NCBI GenBank assembly: GCA_033782935.1
Contig: JAWQEG010000368.1
Coordinates: forward strand, 12,501 to 76,500
Length of the DNA stretch: 64,000 bases
Source: Petrolisthes cinctipes
Lineage: Eukaryota; Arthropoda; Malacostraca; Decapoda; Porcellanidae
Reading direction: 5' to 3'
Each line of letters starts with the position of its first letter. Position 1 is the first letter of the stretch. Under the pieces are notes generated by a model. The model saw only the letters and a list, made by a program, of their open reading frames with translations, did no database searches and was not told where the DNA came from. The position numbers and the translations under genes are program-made. Positions 1 through 10,197 of this stretch are shown in pieces.

Positions 1-480
1 TAAGGGGCCAAGGACCGATCCCTGAGGAACCCCACTAGTGACAGGGGCCCACTCCGACTTTACTACATTAATGGTGACTCTTTGTTGTCTCCCAGTAAGC
101 CAGGACATAATCCATTGTAAAACGTTGCCTTCAATACCATGAACTTCTACCTTCCTAATCAGCCTCTCGTGTGGTACTCTGTCAAAGGCCTTGATAAAGT
201 CTAAGTATATTATATCATAGTTCTTATTGCTATCTACTGACTTGTATACTTTAGAGAAAAATGTTAACAGATTTGTGAGGCAAGATCAACCTTTCATGAA
301 CCCATGCTGTGAATCTTTAATTAATCTGTCTTGCTAAGTGCTCTCTAATCCGGTTAGCTATTATGTATTCTAAAAGTATCCTTACAGTTCATGTTAAGCT
401 ATTGGGTGATAATATAACGTCACTGATCTATCTCCCTTTTTAAGTATGGGAACTAAGTTTGCAAGTTTCCACGTTAATGG
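1..480 (-). mobile_element. Non-LTR retrotransposon (LINE) reverse transcriptase fragment, decayed
   Basis: Read on the minus strand, bases about 290 to 1 are open and give classic reverse-transcriptase palm motifs in order: SCLTNLL, then YLDFIKAFDRVPHERL (motif A with the catalytic Asp), then SWLTGRQQRV, then TSGVPQGSVLGPL (motif B). Upstream, roughly 480-290, the translation still shows QHGFMKG but has stops. One of these is a TGA where Arg is expected, consistent with CGA to TGA decay. The catalytic YADD block would lie left of base 1. It belongs to the jockey/CR1-like LINE class. It is inactive as seen here, and how far it extends beyond the window is unknown. Confidence 0.85.
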
Positions 481-559
481 TGTTTTGTTAAAGGTTGTGG
501 TGGTGGTGTTATTGTTATCGGTGTGATGGCTAACTTTTCCGGTGGGTTTGATCGAATTG

Positions 560-655
560 GAGGGATACTGATTCCTCCAAATAATATTACGAAACAGATT
601 ACATGGTGTAATACTGAATTCGTCTGTTTCCTGGCATAATTTGGAGGAATCGTTA
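560..655. repeat. Short palindromic repeat, 'TTTGGAGGAAT' family, copy 1
   Basis: Arms reading GATTCCTCCAAATAAT and ATAATTTGGAGGAATC flank about 65 bases, and a second internal pair (AACAGA and TCTGTTT) lies inside them. Related sequence recurs near 13490, 37960 and 44180, so this is a dispersed foldback repeat and not a local accident. No coding capacity. Confidence 0.55.
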
Positions 656-845
656 GCCCTATCAGTAGCTGCTTAGGGTTGACTCACTTTATAAACACGA
701 CTGTTGTGTTTCTCTCCCGTTATAGACATTCCCTAGTGACGGTGGTTTACTTGGCTTGTCTTATCTCTCTGCCTTCCCGTCACTTATTCTTTCCCAGGGC
801 ACTTTCTATGACGAGGGATTACATTTATCTCTCTGACTCCCTCCA

Positions 846-851
<6 letters not shown>

Positions 852-904
<53 letters not shown>
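852..904. repeat. (CT)n microsatellite
   Basis: Uninterrupted CT dinucleotides. The overlapping Ser/Leu reading frame is a product of the repeat, not a gene. Confidence 0.95.
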
Positions 905-907
<3 letters not shown>

Positions 908-1029
908 TAAGGGTTTTGGCGCCCCTTAAGCCCCAGCCACTCCTTTTCAAATCTTCAACTGTCCCTCCTTTCCTTTTACTTCCTTCGTGTTATAGTTGTC
1001 TTACCTAGGCCTATCTATCACCTTCTTTC

Positions 1030-1268
<239 letters not shown>

Positions 1269-1986
1269 GCTGTGTCCTGTTTGTCCTCCCACGCCTCCTT
1301 CCCGTGTTTGTTTGGACACCTCTGAACTGCTACGTCTTTCTGGGAACGTGTACTAATTGGACGTGACTGCCTCTCATGTCTTGTCTTCGATGTGTGGGTG
1401 TGTTTATGTTATTGTTGTTTTGTGCATGTGACTGCCTTCTTATTATAGCTTTTGTATGTCATGATAATGCATGTGAAATGGCTTTTTATAGTAATTTTAA
1501 CAGACTAATTATACCCTAACAGTTAAATCATGCTAATACACGCATTTTCTATATAATTCTAATACACTCATTTTTTCTATATAAGTCTAATAATAAACTT
1601 CTCTTCTATAATTCTTATCCTATTCAAATACACTCATACTCTATAGCATATTTTCTACTGTTTATAGATAGTGACCAACTGTTTATAGCAGTCTGGCCCA
1701 CGATATTACCTCAAGAGGGACGTGTAACACCGGATAATATTACTAGGACATAGTTGTTTGTTAGTAATATCCATCAACTATAAACCAAACAACTATAAAC
1801 CAAACAAAACACAAAACAACAACAACAACAACTAGGACATATGACTGACTGACTGACTGCCTGACGACCACCTCTTTCCTTTCAGAGCACAACAGCAAGG
1901 GATTCATGTGTTGTATGTAGGCCGTGGGAAGGAAATGCCACTCAGGTAAGATGAGCAGGTCACTATAGTCCCCCTTCCCTCCTCCT

Positions 1987-2294
1987 ACAATACACACACA
2001 CACACACACATACAAACACAGTATCGACAACTTTATGTATTCCAACACACACACACACCCATTAGTATCGACAACTTTATGCATTCTAACACACACACAC
2101 ACACACCAACCAGTATCGACAAGTTTATGCATTCCAACAAACACACACATACAGTATCGACAACTTTATGCATTCCACCACACATGCACACACACACACA
2201 CACACACACATACAGTATCGACAACTTTATGCATTCCACCACACACACACACACACACACCCACACATACAATATCGACAACTTTATGCATTCC

Positions 2295-2327
<33 letters not shown>

Positions 2328-2330
2328 TCT
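1987..2330. repeat. Composite minisatellite: six 'GTATCGACAACTTTATGCATTC' type units joined by (CA)n
   Basis: A unit of about 23 bases (GTATCGACAACTTTATG followed by CATTCC) begins at 2021, 2065, 2113, 2153, 2214 and 2272. The spacing varies (44, 48, 40, 61, 58) because the CA tracts between units differ in length. The unit itself is well conserved, with one or two substitutions per copy. Frames rich in Thr-His or Cys-Val are read through the CA tracts and are not genes. Confidence 0.92.
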
Positions 2331-2757
2331 GGGGTCTGGAGTCACGTTGCGTCATCTTGCATCACAACCGTAGCGTAACATCTGCCATGAGTCACGATTA
2401 TGGGTTACTATCAGGTTCAAGACACGCTGCACTCAGTGACCTTTATCATTGTCTCACATTTCACCGTTTCCGTCGCTTTGTTCTTCATTCATACTGGCAT
2501 CTGTTTTATTTGAGGTTTAATGGTGTTTGATGGGTTCAGTCGTTTTACCTCAGGCTAAGTTTGGTTTATGTATTACGTCTCATGCTCAAACATACCTAAT
2601 TACAAACGTACTATATTAAAGAAATATATTTTGTTTGGAAGGAAAATGCAGTAAACCCCTTGATAAAAATACGAGTGTATACTTTTTATCCACCGCATCA
2701 TTCTACACTTACTGAGTCCCAGGCCAGACAACCAGCGAGACTCTAGACAGCCATGCA

Positions 2758-2806
2758 GACACTCGCCCTGTGTAAAAAAGACCCACACATAACACAGACC
2801 GATATG

Positions 2807-2848
<42 letters not shown>

Positions 2849-2960
2849 ACACGTGGCTGCGGTGACACTCGGGAAGGGTTGACAACGTAGCAATTTTTCT
2901 ACGCCCCCTCCTTTCCCATGTTGTAAAAATAAATTCATGTATCTTGTGATTCCAGCAATA
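2758..2960. repeat. Dispersed repeat with central (CA)n, copy A
   Basis: This block (GATATGTCAC, then (CA)n at about 2808-2849, then CAATTTTTCTACG and CATGTTGT) is repeated in diverged form at about 3418-3595. Similarity extends on both sides of the CA tract, so this is a segmental duplicate or two copies of a mobile repeat carrying an internal microsatellite. Confidence 0.6.
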
Positions 2961-3417
2961 TTACTTCCTCAACTCAGTCCCAACAAATAATATCACCAAA
3001 TTATCCACCATCATACAGGTCACTATCTCCTCAATTCACTATCCATCAGAACTCTTCATAATTCATTAATTAAATACTTTACCTTTTACCTTTTATGATG
3101 CAATGAAAGATGTAGGATGATTTGCCTTGCGGATTTCTCTCTTCCCTGACCACTGCTTCCCACCAGATGCCCCACCCACCCTATAAAGTGGGTCTAAAGT
3201 GGGCCTTCACGTCATCTCTACCCAGCCAGGGGGATGTGTGTGTATATGCTCCCCCTGGTAGTGCAGGACGCGGTACAAGCGACAGTTGGGGTCTTACGTG
3301 GCGATACACAGTGGCCAGGGTAGAGGTTTGTACCACTGCACATCCATCAATTCACCAACCATGCAACCTGGAAAATAATGGCATGATAAATCTTTAGATC
3401 AAAGTCATACATTCCTT

Positions 3418-3473
3418 TGCATATTCGCCGACTCTCAGATAAAAAATACCCACATTACACGGGTCGAGATGTG

Positions 3474-3506
<33 letters not shown>

Positions 3507-3595
3507 TGGCGTCGAGCAGTGACATCCGGGCAATTTTTCTACGACCCCTCCCCCTCATGTTGTCAAACTTAAATACGTATATTTTGCAAATTGAT
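3418..3595. repeat. Dispersed repeat with central (CA)n, copy B
   Basis: Partner of the block at 2758-2960 in direct orientation. Shared words are GA(T/G)ATGT(C/G)ACAC, CAATTTTTCTACG and CATGTTGT, either side of a CA tract. Nothing else is recognisable in 2960-3420 or 3600-3880. Confidence 0.55.
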
Positions 3596-3889
3596 CGCCA
3601 TCGACTGTTTGAGGCTAGAAAACCATCACTATATTTTCATCTCTTCCCAACAAAACATTCATGCACATATCATCGGAATAATTATACTTTAGATTATAGA
3701 AAAAGGTCAGACCTAAGTCGATCCTCTCCTCTCTTCACTTCTCTCTTCTACTTCTTTCGTGCTTGTTGCCTCTGTTTCCTTCCCTCTTGTGGTACAGACA
3801 ACCGAAAAAAAGGACTAATTTTGGCCTCAGACTGACACTCCCCCTCTCCTGCACAGCTTCCGAGAAAGTATTACCAGCTGCCACTACAC

Positions 3890-4110
3890 CACATCACATT
3901 ACTGTTTACCATACCGTACCACACCACACCACGCCACACTATACTTTACCATACCATACGTACCACACCACACCAAACAACATTATACCACACCACACCA
4001 CACGATAGTATACCACACCACACCACACGACATTATACCATGCCAGACCATACCTCGCCACACCACACAACAGTACAATACCCCACACCACACACCATAC
4101 TCATTTCCGG
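3890..4110. repeat. CCACA/TACCA-rich low-complexity repeat
   Basis: Irregular tandem runs of CACACC, TACCA and TACCATACC. The His/Thr-rich frames here reflect the repeat. Confidence 0.8.
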
Positions 4111-4519
4111 TCCCATAGAGGCTCACTTCTCATTTTACTCAACGGAACAATACAAAAAACAAAAAACTAAACTACGGTAGCAGAAAAAAGAATGAAGTGA
4201 AAGGAAGGAAGAAGGGAAGCTTGGTGTGGGTGTGGGTGAGTATCCGGGCCCCCTGGACTCCTGTAGAAATAAACACTTCTCACTTTACACCACTTTTAAG
4301 AACTATTCTAGTGGGTGGATGAGTTACATGTGTGTGTGTGTGTATGTGTAGAGAGAGAATGCCGGCTCTGAAGGTGTTAGAACAAGAGAAGGAGGAAGTA
4401 CCACAACGCTACGGGAACACCAAAAAAGAGCGGAATGTAAAGTTAAGACTTGCTTTGAGTGTAGTTAGTGGAGTTGTGTAATGAGTACCGTAGTGGTCAT
4501 TGTTGGAGGTTTACCGTAA

Positions 4520-4750
4520 TCCACACATTTCCACCATCAACTACACATCTTCGCTATCATCTCCACCACCCAACACACATCACTACCCTACTTATCACAC
4601 GTTATCACCACTCATCACACATCTCCACTACCAACTACACATCTTCACCACCCACCACCCATCTACACCAGCTACACATCACCACCCACCACATATCAAC
4701 ACCTCACATCACAAGTCTCCACCAACGACACATCTTCACCACATCTGCTA
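4520..4750. repeat. Irregular CATCTTCACCACC minisatellite
   Basis: Repeated words CACATCTTCACC, CACCACCCA and CATCACCACC with variable spacing. It lies immediately upstream of the long reading frame that starts near 5018. Confidence 0.75.
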
Positions 4751-5017
4751 GGGCCATTAGCCTATGTCCACGAAAAAAAGGGTTGATAACAAGCTCACCT
4801 AGAAAGAAAACAAAAAATACCCTCTCTTGGTCCTATGCGAAGTTCCAAAAAGACTACAAGATATTCCTGAACTCATCCTTCGTTGCCTACACGTGAGCGG
4901 GTCTACATATCCGATTCAACCCTACAAGTGAATGGGTCGGGAGTTCTAAGAGGTAAGGGGATTATCTACAGGGCCCTACCCATTTGGTATAGCGTAAGGG
5001 TGACATTTAATTAACAC

Positions 5018-7210
5018 ATGCTTGCCTCCCCCAATGGCCGACAGACTGACCCAAGGATGGATGACGAAGGAACGAGCGTGAAGAGCTAGAGCACGAATTT
5101 TGACACCAACGACCACAGTATGGTTTCGTCAACCTCTGAGATTATCCGGGATGGACACTCTACACACCGCCAAAGTGGACGTGAGGGTCACCAATCAAAA
5201 ACACGCCACACAAAAAGAGTGAAAAAATACAATGATAGAGAAAAGAAAGAGGTGTTCACTGATGCTGACGGTAAGGCAGTTCTTGATGGTGTTCGGAAGG
5301 GTAAGTGGTTCCTACAGTCGTACACCACAAACCAGACTTACTACAGGGACATATTAAAGTGGATTTTTTTGAGCGAGTCTTCGGGAGGGGAAAGTGAACA
5401 GGATTCGTCGGGCGAAACATCGGCCAATGATTTATACGTATCAGAACGATATCTACTTCAGCATTTATATAAACAAAATTCAGTGCCCGGTGAGAAGCCA
5501 AGCAATTCTGTGAAGGAAACTCAACAGGTGGACAATGAAAATGTGGAAGTGGAAATGGATAAACCAGAAGACAAAAGAACAAATCAAGAGAATCGGGAAT
5601 ATGTTTCATTAGACGGACCTGAAGAAGAGATTATCAACCAACTCATGCATCGACTCAAGTGGCCAGAATCGCGGGACATGGACACCGAGACAAGAGAATT
5701 TTTCTACCGCGTGAAGGAAGCGCTGCCCTTACTCATCTACAACGATTATGTGACCCAAAGACGCATGAAGAAATTTGCAGTCACAGGTACAACAGAGAAA
5801 GAAGGAAAAGGAATCATAGGAGTGAGTACTTATGAATCAAGTTCTCAGGAAGACGATCGGGATTGGCTCAACCGATGTCCCGCGTCTAGGATTACACAAG
5901 GCAAAATGGGTCCCAAGGCTGCCATCATGAAACGGGCAAAACAACCGACAGCAGACATCAAACATCCCAATTACAAGACTGAGGAAAGGAAAGCAACCCG
6001 CTCCTAGTCCAGCAGCAGTCCATACCCTCCTCCTCATACACCTTCAAGTCCCTGGACCATCACCTCTGATGGTGTTTACAGCTGGTGCTCCTACAAGTCC
6101 CTCAGTTGGTCACCTCAGCCGTACACCAAGCCATCTCTCCAAGACGCGCGCTTCTAGAGAGAATACGCTGCTGTGAAGAAAAAAGTAGTGAGAGAACAAC
6201 AACTGGATAAATTTGGGCCAAACATTTTGTATAAACACGACAAATATGCGGACATTTATTCTAAGTTAAGGAAGTACAGAAACAATATGAAGCGAGGCGT
6301 GTGGGGAAAATTTGCCCGACCACAGAGAAGGAAAGACAGGAAGGAGAAGAACCTCGATGCCGTCCTGGACAACCTGTTTACCAATCGCTACAAGTACTCG
6401 ACTCACTCTCTTTCGGTGGAAGAAACGCCAGATATTCTATTAAATGGTGTGCGTACCGATTCATTAAAAGACGCCTTCCACTAGGTGAGGCGCAATTACA
6501 GGAGAGCTGTGTCCAAGCAAACCGCGTCTCCCTCAAAAATCAGCTCACCTGGATCCGAGAGAAAGAATCGACCAAATACCAACCAGTCCTCACAGACCAA
6601 AAGTCACCATGGCAATAAGAGGAGGAGTGAAGACAGCATTCTAGATGTTTACAAGGGTAGACACAATGTCGAGCTAAAGAACCAGTGGTCCCATTCTTCG
6701 GGCAGACAATCCATCAAAACCAGGAGCCTCAACATGATGGTGGACCGCATAGCGAGTCAGTTAAACACCTTCGGCACTTCATTAGGAAAGCCATCTTGGG
6801 AGCGAACTTTCAGTCCCGTTCAAAAGAAAGGCCAGCTAGACGATCACACACCCAGTTGGCTCAAAGCTTATCTAGTGCCTGCCAATCCTACCACCAAAGA
6901 CCGTAATCTTTTGAAGCAACGATGTTCCAGTATCGAGTGGGGGTTTCCTGATGAAATTGGCAAGCCTCGGGGACGTATAGTTTTCTCTGAAGAAAATCTA
7001 ACAAAATAGAGCAGAGCACAAGGAGACAAACGAGAAGGCCAGCACAAACTCAAAGTCCGCTCCCATGTTGCCAGAAGCAGAAGTTCAAGCATCGAGTACA
7101 ATTTTTACAAGTCCAAGTCCTTGAGCAGGAGTTCTAGTATTGAATGGGAATTCTCCGATGGTGAGAATGTGGCCTCACACAAAACGAAAAAGAAGAGTAA
7201 GAAGAAATGA
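5018..7210 (+). pseudogene. Long intronless frame of 731 codons interrupted only by in-frame TAG
   Basis: One frame runs from an ATG at 5018 to a TGA at 7208-7210. It contains five internal stops, all TAG (5087, 6005, 6155, 6482, 7007), and no internal TAA or TGA. The translation is hydrophilic and rich in Lys, Arg, Ser and Glu. An acidic stretch lies near 5380-5630. The C-terminal part carries three copies of an (R)(S/C)SSIE(W/Y)xF motif near 6922, 7080 and 7130 and ends in a Lys-rich tail. There is no signal peptide, membrane segment or domain I recognise. No splice pattern would neatly remove the TAGs. Options are a young pseudogene, an endogenous large-DNA-virus gene (decapod genomes carry intronless nimavirus-like genes), or a gene using TAG as sense or readthrough. 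The first is the default, and the viral idea is inference only. Confidence 0.6.
5120..6007 (+). CDS. Longest uninterrupted part of the TAG-broken frame (295 codons), unknown protein
   Basis: This is the only stretch of the broken frame that is both long and free of stops from an ATG. It gives 295 residues: a basic N-terminus (about residues 15-50), an aromatic-rich segment around residues 60-80, a Ser/Glu-rich acidic middle (about 85-170), a more structured-looking segment around residues 170-220, and a Lys-rich end. It has no match I can name. An earlier in-frame ATG at 5018 is separated from it by a TAG at 5087. Nothing in the sequence proves it is expressed. Confidence 0.4.
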   Translation: MVSSTSEIIRDGHSTHRQSGREGHQSKTRHTKRVKKYNDREKKEVFTDADGKAVLDGVRKGKWFLQSYTTNQTYYRDILKWIFLSESSGGESEQDSSGETSANDLYVSERYLLQHLYKQNSVPGEKPSNSVKETQQVDNENVEVEMDKPEDKRTNQENREYVSLDGPEEEIINQLMHRLKWPESRDMDTETREFFYRVKEALPLLIYNDYVTQRRMKKFAVTGTTEKEGKGIIGVSTYESSSQEDDRDWLNRCPASRITQGKMGPKAAIMKRAKQPTADIKHPNYKTEERKATRS

Positions 7211-7780
7211 AATGTTTTCAAGTGAGGTTTAAGTTATGTCGATTTAGCAAGTTTTTCCTGTAGTCGGAGGGGAACAGACGATTCTTGTATAAAGCAGTTG
7301 TAGAAGTAAACTGTCTTCCAGGACTCTGCCCCCTTGACATGACTCGTCCCAAACAGCAGTCTGTTATCTAATTATACAACTTGGCTGTCAGCTAAACTCT
7401 TTTCTGTCGGTGCAAGTCCAGCGAGAGTGCAATGGGCAGTCTATTGTCTAACCTGCATTGCTATTGTAACGAAAGTGTACAGTAGAATTATGTAGGTTTG
7501 ACCGTACCATGGCAGTGCAGGCCGTCCGTTTTCATCTGATAATGGGATGAAAACAGACATAACCTTGACTAGCCTACACATACTTAAGTAGTCCCACCGC
7601 TTGCTGTATTTGTGTGTGGGTGGACAAGTGAAGAACAACTTACCACTACATAATATATGGAAGGAGACAAGTGTGTGTGCATGTGCAGCTAATGATTGTA
7701 AAATGTAAGTCATTATTAAATGTTTGTAGCATGTGACCAAAATGTACTTATACCTAAGTTGGACTGTATGTATGCATGTA
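7211..7780. other. Non-coding flank after the TAG-broken frame
   Basis: No gene, clear polyadenylation signal or repeat was recognised between the terminal TGA and the MITE at 7781. Confidence 0.4.
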
Positions 7781-8035
7781 CAGCTCCGTTCAGAAGTTCA
7801 TAGTACACCCAACAAGAACGACTGGTGACGGCTTCGAACATTTTACGAACAACCAGAGTTTAGCTTGTATTGAAACAGTGCCATGACAAACGAATGGCAT
7901 TGCTTCGATTTTAGCTTTTTTCTGGTGTTGGTGAGAGGTTCGAAGCGTAACCTGTCGTCCAGGAAGGAAGGGCCGAGACTAACACCTTCCACATTGGCTG
8001 TAGTAAGAATTCCCGAACGGAGCTGTACATATTCC
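7781..8035. mobile_element. MITE with TIR starting CAGCTCCGTTC, TA duplication
   Basis: The left end CAGCTCCGTTCAGAAGTTC and the reverse complement of the right end, CAGCTCCGTTCGGGAATTC, match closely. TA dinucleotides at 7779-7780 and 8036-8037 are the expected target duplication. At 255 bp with no coding capacity, it is a non-autonomous Tc1/mariner-type element. Confidence 0.82.
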
Positions 8036-8037
8036 TA

Positions 8038-9092
8038 ACCAAAGATAACAGTAGTACTGGATTTGACGAGAAAATGGCTACTTTGCCGTACAAACTTCAA
8101 AGCTAGAAAACTGACCTGAGTCCTCGAAATCTCAGTTCGTAGCTAACACAAATAAAATTATATAACTCACGAGGAAACAAGCTAAGGGTGTTACCTGAAA
8201 GCCATTACCTGAAAGCCATAACTACAAATCTTAATCCGGATGTTCAACAATTTCTTCGTACTGCTTCTTAAACAAACAAAATAATATTCAATATATTTAA
8301 TAACAATTAGATACATCAGCAACACTTCAAGATGTATCATTGATGAAGTTATACTTCGACAGAATCACAAAGACACGCAAATCTTTACTGCATATTTGTT
8401 TAATAATATACAGCAATTATTTCAAGCTGATATTATAACTGAGTACTAAAAGTAGAAACAAGTACATACAAGCCGATATCCCCAAAAATATTAATAACAA
8501 TCATGACATTGATGCTGGTGGTACTTGGCAACACCGTCCGCCTCCCCCTCCCCTCCTCTCCCTCTCTAGTCACTCCCCCTCAGGCCCGTCTATCAAGTCT
8601 AGTCGGAATGTTAGCAAGATGCAACATATCCATACAAATCCTTCCATTTCTCTCCCATAGTGCTTTTTACGTAAAATTTGAAAGGACTATCGTATTCAAG
8701 AAAATGTTATGTACTAAAGGCCTTGTTCTTTTCTAAAATTACTCTCATAATTGCTGCAAATACCACTGATAGTTAAAATGTTGTATAAACCGTAAGATTA
8801 TACTCGCTGTAATTAATTAATTTTTTACCCTCAGGAGTTTTAATAATTGTATTCTAGTTGTACAGTTACTGCTTAGTCCAACGATGTAAACCAAATTTGC
8901 CTAGCTTGTATAATAGGTGCGCTAAGTAAAGAAATATAAATATTTTTTGAAGGTGGAATGCTTGGTGAGAATGTAAACAACTGGTACGCCCTCTGAACAC
9001 TAATTACTATTATAATGTCACCTCTACCCACGTGGTTACACAAATCACACCCCATTTTATTATTGCAACGGACTATAATTGGATTGATTAGG
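8038..9092. other. AT-rich intergenic DNA, nothing recognised
   Basis: Only short frames without family resemblance, plus a pyrimidine-rich patch at 8530-8590. Confidence 0.4.
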
Positions 9093-9110
9093 TTAGGTTA
9101 AGTTACTACA

Positions 9111-9172
9111 TTTTACTATTGAGGTGTCCAAATGTTGTGCTGGTAAGTGATCTGGACACCTCAATAGTAAAA
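9111..9172. other. Perfect 20-bp stem with 22-base loop
   Basis: The arm TTTTACTATTGAGGTGTCCA at 9111-9130 is exactly complementary to 9153-9172. At about 62 bases its size is near that of a microRNA precursor, but the stem is perfect and no conserved microRNA is recognised. It could equally be the relic of a palindromic transposon. Confidence 0.7.
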
Positions 9173-9274
9173 ATGAATAGGACAAGAAAATATGTATGAA
9201 AAACTGGAACACGTTGAAAAATACGAGAAATTGTCTTCTCTGTACAATTTTTACATAGTTTTTAAAGGTAATTA

Positions 9275-9571
9275 TTGAAAGAATTACCGTTATTGCGTAC
9301 GGTTTTTCTACATTCATTACCTACTTATTTAGACCATTCTAAGACTATTTTCTTCTATGGCATTTCCTCCGCAAATGTTATTGAAATTAGCCTGAGCTTA
9401 CCTAACCTAGACCACAGCAAACTACCGGGACCTAACCTGGGCAGACTACCAGGACCTAACCTGGGCAAACTACCGGGAAATAATCCGGGTAAAGTACAGG
9501 AAATGACCGGGGCAAAATACTGGGACCTAGCCGGATCTGGCAACACTGCTACAAAACGGTAATTCTTTCAA
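9275..9571 (-). mobile_element. MITE with TIR TTGAAAGAATTACCGTT and internal GGTTAGGTCCCGG repeats (copy 1)
   Basis: The ends TTGAAAGAATTACCGTT and its complement (AACGGTAATTCTTTCAA, one base shorter at the junction) sit between TA dinucleotides at 9273-9274 and 9572-9573. The interior holds three to four tandem copies of a unit of about 24 bases containing GGTTAGGTCCCGGTAGTTTGC. A second complete copy lies in opposite orientation at 32614-32946, and decayed copies lie near 10143, 41262 and 43330. It has no coding capacity and looks Tc1/mariner-like by its TA duplication. Confidence 0.88.
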
Positions 9572-9935
9572 TAAATACTTTTTTGAATTACCATTGATTT
9601 TCATAGAACAGGTACCGTACCGGTACCTATTTTTTTTTCATTGTATTATTATTAAATTAATAAATTTACCACCAGCTATAGTATAACTACAGTAGTAAGA
9701 AAAAAAGCTATGGGCACCCTGCTGGTCGAAACCAGTAATGAACGAAACTAATTAAGATCACCACAGGTTGACCCAATATTGTTACTCGTGTTAGTGTGAG
9801 TTCAAGGTTAATCACTGAATTTATACAGAGTGGAAGAAAAAATGTGGTGCACTTATCCAAATACGAACTATATGCCCAAGCTTGGTAAAGTTTAAGAAAA
9901 GCCACAGAACTGGAAAACACATTCCTTTCCCTAGT

Positions 9936-9955
9936 TTTTTTTTTTTTTTTTTTTG
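9936..9955. repeat. Poly(T) tract
   Basis: A run of T residues that could be the A-tail of a minus-strand retrocopy. No retroelement body is recognised next to it. Confidence 0.6.
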
Positions 9956-10142
9956 GCTAATCCATCATATCCTGTATGTGTTGAAATATAAGTTGCGATA
10001 GTGCATTTTGACCAAGTTTAATCCCCACTCCCCAAAAGGCTGGATTGAGGAGTAAAACAAATAATAATGCATTAAATAGTTATTATTTATGTGTTCTAGA
10101 GTTAGCTTGACTTTACCTGAGTTAACCTAAATAAATCTAGAC

Positions 10143-10197
10143 AGAGACAGACTGCCGGGACCTAACCTGGGCAATCAGGTTAGGTCCCGGGGGAAAT
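10143..10197. repeat. Fragment of the GGTTAGGTCCCGG MITE forming a hairpin
   Basis: CCGGGACCTAACCTG is followed after six bases by its exact complement. The unit matches the interior of the MITE at 9275-9571. No terminal repeats remain. Confidence 0.65.

Noticed and set aside
1987..2330. CRISPR-like regular repeats
   Set aside because: The spacers are (CA)n tracts of varying length and the DNA is clearly animal, so this is a minisatellite.
4468..4896. 142-codon frame ending in a lysine-rich segment before 5018
   Set aside because: Most of it is the CATCTTCACCACC repeat. The last 45 codons are complex but show no motif and are in a different frame from the 5018 frame.
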